A stretch of DNA of 64,000 nt, taken from the NCBI RefSeq assembly GCF_947090785.1, contig NZ_OX352320.1:3647001-3711000 (forward strand), given 5' to 3'. Of the stretch, positions 40,463-51,700 are shown piece after piece; position 1 is the first letter of the stretch, and every line of letters starts with the position of its first letter. The notes under the pieces were generated by a model, which saw only the letters and a program-made list of their open reading frames with translations, had not been told where the DNA came from and did not search any database. A program made the position numbers and the translations under genes. This stretch comes from Rheinheimera sp. MM224 (GTDB lineage Bacteria > Pseudomonadota > Gammaproteobacteria > Enterobacterales > Alteromonadaceae).

Positions 40463-41947
40463 ATGACAAGCCAAACAAATAGCGTTTTCGCTCTGCTTAA
40501 AGACAGCACTTTGGTGCATCACAGCAGCTATATTGCAGGGCAGTTCCAGAGTGGCCGCAATGGTCATTTCGCTGTGCATAATCCTGCTGATGGCAGTTTG
40601 CTGGCGTTAGTGGCTGAAGCAGGAAGCGCAGAAGCAGAACAAGCGGTCACAGCTGCTACTGCTGCTTTTCCTGGCTGGTCTGGTCTTACTGCTGGTGAAC
40701 GCTCTGCAAAGCTTATGCGCTGGAATCAGTTGATGCTGGAGCATCAACACGACTTAGCCCGTATTTTAACCCTGGAGCAAGGCAAACCCTTAGACGAAGC
40801 AGCAGGTGAAATAAGCTACGGCGCCTCTTTTGTCAGTTGGTTTGCTGAAGAAGCCAAACGTATGAATGGCGATATTATTCCGGCACCTAAGGCCAACCAG
40901 CAAATTCTGGTGCTAAAACAAGCCATAGGTGTAGTGGCCGCTATTACGCCGTGGAATTTCCCGAATGCAATGATTTTACGTAAAGCGGCTGCGGCTTTGG
41001 CTGCGGGTTGTACTTTTGTAGTCAAACCTGCAGAGTTGACGCCTTTATCGGCTTTAGCCTTGGCTGAACTGGCCAGCCGTGCCGGTATTCCCGCAGGTGT
41101 TTTTAATGTAGTCACAGGCACAGATGCTAAAGCTATAGGTCAGGTGCTGACCAAAGACTGCCGTGTAGCAAAATTTAGCTTTACCGGTTCCACCCCAGTC
41201 GGCAAAACCTTGTTAGCGCAGTGTGCTTCTACAGTAAAAAAAGTCTCGATGGAACTGGGTGGCAACGCACCATTTATTGTATTTGATGATGCCGATTTAG
41301 CCACTGCAGTACAGGGTTTGCTGGCCGCTAAATTCCGTAACGCTGGCCAAACCTGCGTTTGTGTCAATCGTGTTTTTGTCCAGCGCCCTGTGTACGATGC
41401 TTTTTTAGCTCAGTTGATTAAAGCCACAGCACCTTTAAAACTGGCTTCTGGTTTAGAGGCTGGTTGCCAGATAGGCCCGCTGATTAACCAGGCCGCTGTG
41501 GATAAAATAGCCCGGTTATTGGATCAGGCGCTCGATCAAGGCGCTGAACTGCTGTTAGGCGGCGCTATTGATGCCGATCTGGGCCCGTTGTTTTTCCAGC
41601 CAACCATAGTCACAGACGTCACAGCCGATATGCAAATAAGCCAAACCGAAATTTTTGGCCCTGTGCTTTGTGTCAGTGTGTTTGACACTGAGCAAGAAGC
41701 GATAGAGCTCTCCAACAATACACCAACAGGCCTAGCCAGCTATTTTTACAGCCGAGATATAGGCCGGATTTTCCGTGTTGCTAAAGCGTTGGACTACGGC
41801 ATGATAGGCATCAATGAAGGTTTAATTTCCAATGCAGCGGCCCCTTTTGGTGGTGTCAAAGAATCAGGTTTAGGCCGGGAAGGCTCCAGCTATGGCTTGG
41901 ATGATTTTACTGAATTGAAGTATTTGTGCTTAGGTGGATTGGGCTAA
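40463..41947 (+). CDS. gabD: NAD(P)-dependent succinate-semialdehyde dehydrogenase
   Basis: The 494-residue aldehyde dehydrogenase oxidises succinate semialdehyde to succinate, the last step of GABA breakdown. Motifs in order: AAITPWNFPNAMILRKAAAA, FTGSTPVGKTL, the Glu in VSMELGGNAPFIVFDDAD, the catalytic Cys in FRNAGQTCVCVNRVFV, EIFGPVLCV and FGGVKESGLGREGSSYG. The extra Cys two residues after the catalytic Cys is typical of GabD. No GABA transaminase is adjacent, so it stands alone here. An expected start ATG follows CCGGAGC. Confidence 0.92.
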   Translation: MTSQTNSVFALLKDSTLVHHSSYIAGQFQSGRNGHFAVHNPADGSLLALVAEAGSAEAEQAVTAATAAFPGWSGLTAGERSAKLMRWNQLMLEHQHDLARILTLEQGKPLDEAAGEISYGASFVSWFAEEAKRMNGDIIPAPKANQQILVLKQAIGVVAAITPWNFPNAMILRKAAAALAAGCTFVVKPAELTPLSALALAELASRAGIPAGVFNVVTGTDAKAIGQVLTKDCRVAKFSFTGSTPVGKTLLAQCASTVKKVSMELGGNAPFIVFDDADLATAVQGLLAAKFRNAGQTCVCVNRVFVQRPVYDAFLAQLIKATAPLKLASGLEAGCQIGPLINQAAVDKIARLLDQALDQGAELLLGGAIDADLGPLFFQPTIVTDVTADMQISQTEIFGPVLCVSVFDTEQEAIELSNNTPTGLASYFYSRDIGRIFRVAKALDYGMIGINEGLISNAAAPFGGVKESGLGREGSSYGLDDFTELKYLCLGGLG

Positions 41948-42126
41948 GTTCAGCCTGCGTCATCAGCGTTCCTGCTATCGAAAATTACAATTTTTCACAG
42001 TTGAAAGTTATTCATCTTATAGATTAGATAGCTGAATTAAGTCACTCTGTTTGCTCAAACTCAATCGCCTGAACTTTAATCAGCTCGGGCATTTTGGCGC
42101 AGTATCTTAAGAGAGAGGTGTTGTTT

Positions 42127-42744
42127 ATGTTACAACTTGCAGCTAACCATCATCCGTCGGAACAGGTCAAACAGCCAGTTGTAGCACGCAGCAAAGGTGA
42201 CATCACCCAGTTACTGGCTAAGTTAGATCCCGAAAAAAACACCAGCTTCGATCAGCTGTTTTCTACTGTCTACGCTGAGCTGAACAAACTGGCCCGCTGC
42301 CGCCTTGCCCGTGAATCGACCTTAACTCAACTAGACGCGCCAGGTTTAGTACACGAAGTCTATTTGCGTTTATTACAACGTGATGCACTTTGTGGTATGA
42401 ACAGAAACAGCTTTTTTTCTTACGCCTCCACAGTGATGCGCTCTGTCGTTGTGGATTATGTGCGCCAGCGCCAGGCAAAAAAACGTGGTGGAGTGGCAAG
42501 TCCTGTCACTTTACATACAGAACAAATTGCACAACAGCCGTTAAGCCCTGACGTGGAAGCCTTAGACAATGCAATGCAGCAATTGCAGCATATTGATGAG
42601 CGCTGCTGTCAGATTGTCGAAATGCGTTATTTTGGCGGCCTGTCTTTGGATGAAATAGCAGAAGTGCTACAGATATCCCCTGTCACCGCATGGCGTAGCT
42701 GGGAGAAAGCCCGCATCTTTTTGTATCAGGCTATCCAGTTATAA
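42127..42744 (+). CDS. ECF-type sigma factor (TIGR02999-like)
   Basis: The 205-residue factor starts at ATG 42127 with GAGAGG upstream; an earlier ATG-frame start at 42094 lacks a site. Region 2 includes LDAPGLVHEVYLRLLQ and FFSYASTVMRSVVVDYVRQR; region 4 has CCQIVEMRYFGGLSLDEIAE and SPVTAWRSWEKARIFL. This matches the TIGR02999 class, in which the sigma gene is linked to a Ser/Thr kinase with TPR repeats. The kinase follows after 6 bp. No anti-sigma factor is present, so kinase phosphorylation may be the control. Confidence 0.88.
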   Translation: MLQLAANHHPSEQVKQPVVARSKGDITQLLAKLDPEKNTSFDQLFSTVYAELNKLARCRLARESTLTQLDAPGLVHEVYLRLLQRDALCGMNRNSFFSYASTVMRSVVVDYVRQRQAKKRGGVASPVTLHTEQIAQQPLSPDVEALDNAMQQLQHIDERCCQIVEMRYFGGLSLDEIAEVLQISPVTAWRSWEKARIFLYQAIQL

Positions 42745-42750
42745 CCCCGG

Positions 42751-45579
42751 ATGACCACAGCAGATCTTCAACTCAGCAGCAGCCAGTGGGCAGAAATACT
42801 GGAGGTGTACGCTCAGTTATTTGAATTACCTGCTGCAGAAAGAATTCAGGCGTTAGCAGCCTGGCATTTTACGGATGAACAGTTACGGCCTGAAGTGACC
42901 AGACTGTTGCACAACGCCAAAGCCATGCGCTCGCAAAGTTTTATGACAGGCCAAGCCCGTGATTTGATTAATAATGCGGGCTGGAATGATACCGAACGTA
43001 AAGCTGGTTTTTTATTTGGTAAATACCGGCTGAAACGCCTGTTGGGTGTAGGGGGGATGGGAGAAGTCTGGCTCGCTGACAGAGCAGACGGTCATTACCT
43101 GGGACAGGTGGCGTTAAAAATCCTGCACTCCCATTTAAATCAACAAGGTATACGTGAACGATTCTCCCGCGAAGGTAGTTTTTTAGCACGTTTATCCCAC
43201 GCCAATATTGCTCATTTGTTAGATGCCGGCATCTCCGATCAAGGCGAACTTTACCTTGTGCTGGAATATGTGGCTGGTGAGCGGCTGGATGACTGGTGTG
43301 ATGCCAGAGATCTGAGCTTAAACGCCAGGCTACAACTGATACTGCAAGTCTGTGACACCATAGCTTATGCTCACACCCAACTGATAGTGCACCGGGATTT
43401 AAAACCCTCCAATATTCTGGTCACTGCACACAACGACATTAAGCTACTGGATTTTGGTATCGCCAAACTGGTGGAAGCCGATAAACAACAGCTGGATCCG
43501 GACGAATTGGCGCAAGCGCTGACACCTCAATACGCTGCGCCTGAGCAAATCAATGGTCAGGAAGTCAGCACCTCTTGTGATGTCTATACGCTGGGTGTGT
43601 TGATTTATCGCCTGCTGACCGGTTCTATGCCTTATGGCAAACCTGATCTGACAGCACTTGGCTGGAAACAGGAAGTTTTACACACGACGCCTTTATTGAT
43701 GAGTGAGCAATTACTGCACGCACCAGAAGCCGAAAGCATAGCTGCAGCACGCTCCTGCCCTGCCCCTCAGCTGGCCAGGCAACTGCGGGGTGATCTGGAC
43801 GTTATAGTAGCTAAAGCCTTGGCAAAAACGCCGGAAGACCGATATCTGACTGTGACAGCTCTTGCTGACGATATCAGAAGGTATCTCGGCTTTTTCCCTA
43901 TCAAAGCCCGCCCTCTGACTGCCAGATTACAAATGGGTAAATTTGTCCGGCGTAACAGATGGATAGTCGCCAGTGCTTTTATAGCTCTGCTTTTCTTAAC
44001 AGCTGGTGTAACCGGCCTGGTCTGGCAAACAGAAGCAGCCCAACAGGCCGCGCTTCAGGCTGAATTGCAACGCAGCAAAGCAGAAAACGTGAAAAACTTC
44101 CTGATTTCGGTTTTTGCTGAACTGGATCCACTCAACAGGCAGTTGCCAGAACAACGTACAGCGCAGCAGTTAGTTCAACGCGCCGTCAGCAGGCTGGATG
44201 AAGAACTAAAAGCAGAACCCGAACTCAGAGCCGAATTGCTGGGTGAACTCGGTGAAATCCAGTTTAATCTCGGCGATTTCAGTGCAGGTCTTTTGGCTTT
44301 GCAACAGGCATTGACACAACAGGAATTATTGTTTGGTAAACAAAGCATTGAAGTGGCTCGTACCTTATACCGACTGGCCGCTGCTGAGTTTGCCAACGAT
44401 CACAGGGATATTGCCGAAACGCGCCTGCATCAGGCGCTGGATATTTTGTACAGATCAGGTCGGCAGCACAGCCTGGAGTCTGCGCAGGTAAAAGCAAGAT
44501 TGGCCTATTTTATGGCCGGACGCCAAGGCGTGCAGCCAGAATCATTGCAACTGATTGAAAGTGCAGTGCAAGATGCTGAAACTCAGCTGGGAAACACCGC
44601 AACAAAAACCACGGATATCTTGTCTTTGTACGGCAATTTGTTATGGCGGGGCCGTTATACAGAGCAAGCTCAAACTGTGCTGACGGAAGCCATCAGACGC
44701 TACGAGCAAGAACTGGGGCCTCGTGCCATCCGTTTATGGCAACCTTTATCCGATTTAGGTGTGCTGTATTCCAGTGCTGGTCAGTTTGATCTGGCCATGC
44801 AGCAGCTGCAAAGAGCCATAGATATTTTAACCCCTCATGTGCCGCCCAAAAACCGCCAGATTGCGGCTCTGCTGATCCAGCAAGGCAATGTGCAGCAGCG
44901 TATGTTGCATTTTGCTCAAGCAGAACTATCTTATCAGCGGGCGCAACAAGCTATTCCAGAAGGAGCTGAAGATGTGCAGCGCAATCTGTATGGTGAATTA
45001 GCTATTTTGTATATGCAAACGGGTGATGACGTGCAGTCAGAGCGTTATGCCCGGCTAGTGTATGAATTAAAGCTGCAATCTTTAGGCGAAAACAATTTTT
45101 CCGTCCATGTAGCGGCAGCAGAATGGGGAAGAACATTAAGCCGGCTGAAACGCTATGATCAGGCTGAACAGCTGCAACGACAGGCATTAGCAAAAATCAC
45201 AGCACTGGAAGGACCGGATGCTTACCATAACGGCCCTGTGCTTGATGCGCTGGCTCAGACTTTGGTTGATCAACAGCGGTATCAGGAAGCAGCTGAGTTG
45301 CAGCGCAGAGCTTTGCGTTTAACAGAGCAACGTTACAATTCAAACCATAAAGTCTGGGCAGAACGGTCCTGGTTGCTGGTCAGCAGTCTGGCTGCTTTAA
45401 CCACAGAGTCTGCTATAACCGAAGCGCGCCCTTTGCTGGCTCAAAGTATCAAAGTGCTGAGCGCACTGAACCCTGATGACGAACGTTTACCTTATATGCA
45501 TGAAGTAGCCACGCTACTCCATTCCGGCAGGGCTGCTGATGCTTTTAAAATTTCCGAGCAGCCCGATACAAGCAATTGA
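42751..45579 (+). CDS. Membrane Ser/Thr protein kinase with TPR repeats
   Basis: The 942-residue protein has a kinase domain (about residues 85-370): glycine loop LLGVGGMGEVWLA, Lys in VALKIL, catalytic HRDLKPSN, DFG in LLDFGIAKLV, and APEQING. One membrane segment follows (RWIVASAFIALLFLTAGV, about residues 402-420), then a roughly 500-residue periplasmic part with repeated TPR helices (LLALQQALTQQELLFG, LAMQQLQRAIDILTPH). It is co-transcribed with the sigma factor and lies directly upstream of the large secreted protein. The TPR part may sense an external cue and signal to the sigma factor. Confidence 0.9.
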   Translation: MTTADLQLSSSQWAEILEVYAQLFELPAAERIQALAAWHFTDEQLRPEVTRLLHNAKAMRSQSFMTGQARDLINNAGWNDTERKAGFLFGKYRLKRLLGVGGMGEVWLADRADGHYLGQVALKILHSHLNQQGIRERFSREGSFLARLSHANIAHLLDAGISDQGELYLVLEYVAGERLDDWCDARDLSLNARLQLILQVCDTIAYAHTQLIVHRDLKPSNILVTAHNDIKLLDFGIAKLVEADKQQLDPDELAQALTPQYAAPEQINGQEVSTSCDVYTLGVLIYRLLTGSMPYGKPDLTALGWKQEVLHTTPLLMSEQLLHAPEAESIAAARSCPAPQLARQLRGDLDVIVAKALAKTPEDRYLTVTALADDIRRYLGFFPIKARPLTARLQMGKFVRRNRWIVASAFIALLFLTAGVTGLVWQTEAAQQAALQAELQRSKAENVKNFLISVFAELDPLNRQLPEQRTAQQLVQRAVSRLDEELKAEPELRAELLGELGEIQFNLGDFSAGLLALQQALTQQELLFGKQSIEVARTLYRLAAAEFANDHRDIAETRLHQALDILYRSGRQHSLESAQVKARLAYFMAGRQGVQPESLQLIESAVQDAETQLGNTATKTTDILSLYGNLLWRGRYTEQAQTVLTEAIRRYEQELGPRAIRLWQPLSDLGVLYSSAGQFDLAMQQLQRAIDILTPHVPPKNRQIAALLIQQGNVQQRMLHFAQAELSYQRAQQAIPEGAEDVQRNLYGELAILYMQTGDDVQSERYARLVYELKLQSLGENNFSVHVAAAEWGRTLSRLKRYDQAEQLQRQALAKITALEGPDAYHNGPVLDALAQTLVDQQRYQEAAELQRRALRLTEQRYNSNHKVWAERSWLLVSSLAALTTESAITEARPLLAQSIKVLSALNPDDERLPYMHEVATLLHSGRAADAFKISEQPDTSN

Positions 45580-45735
45580 TTTTCAGACCCTTTCCAATCA
45601 CTCATAGTTTTATTTCAATTGAATTGAAAAATAATTTCATTTTAGTGAAGGATTTTCAGACTGCTTTACGTCTTGGTAATTGACGGATAAAAGCGGGCCA
45701 AAAACAGAGCCTGTTACCGAAAATTCACTTAATCC

Positions 45736-48700
45736 ATGGACTACAGTATGAAAAAACTAGCATTAGCAGTACAAGCAGCGCTGTTTTCGGCATCAGCTCT
45801 GGCCGCAGGCGCGCATCCGGCCGCCAACTATGATCAGTTTCTGACACAACATGCAGAACTGGCGAAGCAACAGCAAAGCCCAACCAAAACACAACTTAAA
45901 ACACAGTTGCTGCAAAACCAGCAGCACGCCCTGCAAGGTTATAAAGGCCAGACCGACGCCCAGCTGGGAGCTGCTACTTTTGTGTTCGCAAGCCCTGCGG
46001 ATCAGCAAGCTTCTGCCTCAGGCGGTGCTGCCCGGCAAGGTATTAAATCCAATCTTGCAGCTCCAGCACCAGCGCAAAAAGCAGTCTCTGTGCTGGAGCC
46101 TAAACTGGCTGCAGACGCTCAGGCCCGTCAGTTTCTACGAGGTAAAACCGGCACTATGAGCCTGGATATCGACAGCATCGATACGGCAAAACTGCACGAG
46201 TACCACGACACGGGCAAAGGCCCGGTCATCATCAGATATAAACAACAAATGAATGGCATAGAAGTCTATGGCCGTCAGGTAGCTGTGGTACTGAACCGTC
46301 AGTTACAACCTGTAGCTGCTTCTGGTTATTTTGCTAAAGTGCCGACCAGTCAAAACAGCTCAGTCTATACATCAAGCGCACTGTCCCCCACAAATCAGCT
46401 ACAAAACAACACCGCCTTAACAGCACAAAAAGCTTTGTCTCTGGCTTGGCAGGATGCGGGCGGAGCTTTAGATAGCTCGGCCTTTGTCAGTGATGGCAGC
46501 AATAATGTATTTCAGAGTTTTACCGTCTCAGGTAAACAGTCATCTGAGCTAAAAGCCCGTTCTGGTCAGCATGTACGTAAAATCTGGTATCCAAAAGCGG
46601 ACGGCAGTTTAGCTTTGGCCTATCAGGTGATTATCAGTGGTGAATCCGCTGATGGCGCCAATCAAATAGGTTACGGCTATATCATTGATGCCAAAGACGG
46701 TTCAGTGCTGGTGCGTAATAATCTGGTCGCTAACCACAGTCATGGCGACACCTTCACTTATAAAGTCTATGCCAATGAGCAAGGCCCATTAGATGGCCCT
46801 TTAGGCAATGATATTCAGCCCGTCTCCTCAGGCCCAACAGGCCCCTTCCCACGAGTGGGAGCTGCCATGAGCGAAGTCAATTTAATGCATGGCCCTATCA
46901 GCACACAGGACCCATGGTTAGTTAAAGGCGCCACTGAGACCAAAGGCAATAACGTCGATGCTTATGCCGATTTAGACGGTTTCACTGATGCCGAAGGCTA
47001 CGATGGTCCGAATGACGGTTTTACCGAAGGTGGAACAGATTTCAGAGCCCAAACTAATGGCAGCAATAGCTTTGTTTATGACCATGTAGTTGATGCCGAC
47101 CCAGACACAGATCAGGCTCGCCACTCCGCTATCGTCAACCTGTTTTATTTAAACAACTGGCTGCATGACTATTGGTATGACCATGGTTTTGATGAAACCG
47201 CAGGCAACGCTCAGGCTGATAACTATGAACGTGGTGGTGTAGAGGGCGATGTGTTGCTGGCTGAAGCCCAGGATGCCAGCGGTCAGAACAATGCCAATAT
47301 GCTGACCCCGCCAGACGGCATCAGCCCTCGGATGCAAATGTATATATTCCGCGCTCCAGTGATTGGTGAAGTGAGTTTTGCAGGTATAGGGGCTACAGAG
47401 TTTTCCGTCGCCAACTTTGGTCCGCAGAACTTTGATCTGACTGGTGATGTGGTATTTTTTATTAACAACGCCGATGAAGACGACGACGATGCACCAGGGG
47501 ATGCTTGTGTCGAAGTTGAAGAGCCAGAACTGTATCAGGACAAAATTGTCATGTTATGGCGTGGTAGTTGTGACTTTACCACCAAAGTAGCCAACATGCA
47601 GGATGCCGGAGCCAAAGGCGTCATCATTATGAACTCCTTCGGCCCTCTGGTCAGTATGAGTGGCGAAAATCCTGATATCACTATTCCAGTGGTACTGATC
47701 CAGATGGATCTGGAAGCCAAAGTGCGCCTGCAACTAATCAGAGGCAATACAGTGACTACGACACTCAAACGCACCGCAACAGACAATCGCGACGGTACTT
47801 TTGATAACGCCATTATTGCTCATGAGTTTTTCCACTATGTCAGCGGCCGGCTGGTCGGTGATGGTATGGGCCTGAGTAATGAGCAAGGTCGTGGTTTGGG
47901 TGAAGGCTGGAGTGATTTTGCCTCAATGCTGCTATTAGTGCGCCCTGAAGACAAATTACTGGCTTTTAATAATCAATACCAAGGTCCCTATGGCACTGTC
48001 AGCTATGTCGATGACAACCAGTATTTTGGTATTCGCCGTTACCCATACAGTACCAATTTACTGATTAACCCCCTGACCTTCCGCTACCTGGAAAGTGGTA
48101 TCAATCTGCCACAAGGTATCCCGGTGAATACTTCATTAGATGGTGCAAATAATCCAGAAGTGCACGCTATGGGTGAAATCTGGGCCAATACCTTATGGGA
48201 AGTCTACGCTGCTTTGCTCAACGATGGCAGATACAGCTTTCAGCAAGCTCAGGAGCGGATGAAAGATTATGTGATTGCAGGTTTAAAACTGACCCCGGCT
48301 CAACCTACTTTTCTGGAAGCCCGTGATGCTTTGCTTGCTGCAGCGGCCGCTACAGACGCTCAGGATTTTAAGCTGATGGCCTACGCTTTTGCCAAAAGAG
48401 GCATGGGCATGGGAGCTGTAGCAGCGCCTCGCGAGAGTGTTTATATGGAGGGTGTCAGTGAAAGCTTTACCGCTTTAGCAGGCAACTTAGCAGTAGAAAC
48501 TGCAAGGCTGTCATTTACTTATGAAGATGGTACTCAAGGCTGGATTGATAATGACGGTGTATTGGATCCGGGTGAAACTGCTGAACTCACAGTGACTCTG
48601 CGCAATACAGGCACTGAAGATGTGACTACCGCATTTAAAGCAAAATTCAGTTCAGAGGCTGACGTATCTTATCCGCAAGGCGATGAAATCAACTTTGAGC

Positions 48701-51700
48701 CTGTGGCTATGGGTGACACAGTCACAGCGACTTTATTGGTCAAGCTTGAATCTGCGGTTAAAACAGGTGAAGCCATGCAAGTGTCTATCGAGTTCCCTCA
48801 GACAGACAATACCAATCCAAATGCAGTGATTGAACCCGAAGTGCAGACAGGCGTATTTTTTGTTAATTACGACCTGCTAAACAACCAGCGTAGCATGGAG
48901 AATCTGGATAATCCGGCCACCTTAGCTTACGACTGGAGCACAGAACTGACTGGAGGTGTAGGTTCTGCAGCAGCGCCAAATGCTTACTTTAATTGGGGAG
49001 CAGATAGCAGCGCTGACAGTATTTTTGGCACCGGAACTTTATGGTGGGGCCTGGCCGCTGATAGCTTCTCCTCTTCATCCCTGATCACACCTGAAGTGAC
49101 AGTAACTGAAGATACTTTTGCACTGAACTTTGAGCATTGGTATAGCTTCCAGTGGATAAGCGCAGATGGCATGGTCTACGACGACGAAGGCAATCCGCTG
49201 GTAGCAGGTGTAGATGCAGGCGTGATTGAAATCAGCATAGATGGTGCAGAGTGGCAGGATGTGACAGCTGCTGGCGGTGAGTTTGAACAAGGTGGTTATA
49301 ACGGTGTGGCTTACTCGCTGACCGATATGAATGGCGTACCACCTTTTGATACCTGGCCTGCTGGTTTTGTGAATGACGCCAGTTTTGACCTGATACTACA
49401 ACCTGTCCGTTTAAGTTTTGGCAATCAGCTACAAGGTGAAAAAGTACAGTTCCGTTTCCGTATCTCCACTAACTTCTCTGTGGGTTCACCAGGTTGGCTG
49501 ATTGACCATATCAGTTTTGATGGTGTGGCAGAAAAACCGTTCAGCTCAGTGATCACTGAAGACGGAGTGGCAGATAACAGGCCGACTCATATCAGCACCA
49601 CAGCACAAAGTGTGGATGAAACAGATGCCAGCGGTAAAGCCACCACTGTCAGCTTAACAGCTGAGGTCAAAGATCCGGATGGAGTGGATACATTGATTTA
49701 TCAATGGGTTCAGGTTGCAGGCCCGGCCGTGACATTAACCAATGCCACCAGCCTGACTGCTTCTTTCGTCGCACCTGATGTGACGGCAGATCAAAGCTTA
49801 GGTTTTGAGCTAACGGCTACAGACAGAGATCAAAACACAAAAGCAACCACTGAAGTAACAGTGAAATACAAAGCTGCTGTCGTTTTACCTCCTGAAGCCC
49901 AACCTGGTAAAAAATCCAGTGGGTCAGTATCGCCACTTTGGTTACTGGCGTTATTAGGTGCAGCAGGTCGTTTACGCCCGGCACGCCAACAACAACGGAA
50001 TTCAGTTATGTCAACCACAACTCAAAACTCGTTAAAAACTAAAGTATCTGTGCTGGCATCTGCTTTAGCTGCAGCCATCGCCTTGCCTGCACAAAGCTCA
50101 GAGCAAAGCACTACTGCAGATATCAGCCCAGTTGTTGCAGAACAACTGGCGAAGTCCCCACTTAGCTTTGAAAAGAATCAGGGCCAGATGGACGAAGAGG
50201 TAAAGTTCCTGCTCAGAGGCAAAGGTTACCAGCTGTTTCTGGCAGAGCAGGAAACTGTATTGTCTTTGCACGACCCAAAACAAAAAAACGGAGCTGTATT
50301 ACGTTCCAGCTTAGTGGGCGCTGCGAAAACCTCAGCGATTGTTGGTGAAAACATAAAAACTGCGAAGTCGAACTACTTCATCGGCAAAGATAAAAAGCAG
50401 TGGCAACAGCAAGTCCCTAACTACGCTCAGGTGCGTTACAACGAAGTGTATCCTGGTATAGATCTGGTGTATTACGGCAAACAAAATATGCTGGAATACG
50501 ACTTTGTGCTGGAGCCAAACATTGATTACAAACAAATTCAGATGCTCTACAAAGGCGCTGAGCAAGCTAAGGTAGATACTGACGGCGCTCTGGTATTAAC
50601 TTTAGGTGACAAGGAAGTCCGGCTACAGGCACCGGTGGTGTATCAAGAGTTGGCTGGCAATAAGCACATGGTGAAAAGCAGTTACACCCTTGCCAAAAAC
50701 AATCAAGGCTGGCTGGTTGGTTTTGAGTTGGATAACTATGACCAAAGCAAGCAACTGGTGATCGACCCTATTCTGGATTACAGCAGCTATCTGGGAGGAA
50801 ACGATTACGAGACACCTGGCGATATTGAAATTGCAGCCAACGGTGACATTGTTGTTACAGGTGTCACACAGTCTGCCAATTTTCCTTCTACTGAAGGAGT
50901 TTACGACGCCGAAGTCTGGGTCGGCGACGGCGATTTTATTATGGATGGTTTTATCAGCCGCTTTTCAGCGGATGGTAAAGAGCTGATTTACTCCACTTTT
51001 ATAGGGGGTGAACGGGGAGAGTTTTTTAAAGGTCTGGCACTGGACAGTGAAGATAACGCTTATATCACAGGTGAAACGTGCTCAACAGAATACCCTTTGG
51101 TCAACCCTTTTCAGTTTCCAATGGCAGATACCTGTAGTGTCATTATCAGTAAGATAAGTAACGACGGTAGTCAGTTGTTGTTTTCAACCTTATACAGCAG
51201 CTGGTCTGAATTTATGGGTATTTTTGCTAACGATATTTATGTCGATGCAACCCGCAAGGTGACTATAGTAGGCGGCACATCGTCAGGTGATTTACCGTTG
51301 AAAAACCCATTGCTAGATACCAAAAGCCCGGATTATACCGAAGGTTTTATCGCTAAATTTTCAGCAGCAGGTAACCAATTACTCTTTGCCAGCTATATAG
51401 GGGGTTTAAGCGGTAATGATGAAGTGATGTCCATTACTATGGATAAAGAGGAAAAACATTATTTTATAGCTGGTGAAACACGTTCTGTTGATTTCCCGGT
51501 GAAAAATGCAGCCCAGGCAGAAATTAACAGAGCGAATGAAGAGTTCGGTAACAGCATTGCTGCAGACGCTTTTGTGATGAAGCTAAAAGCTGATGGTTCA
51601 GATATTAGTTACTCCAGCTATTTTGGCGGTAATCACAGCGAGTATGTTGCATCAGTTGATGTGGATGACGCAGGTAACGCCTATATTGCCGGTATGACAG

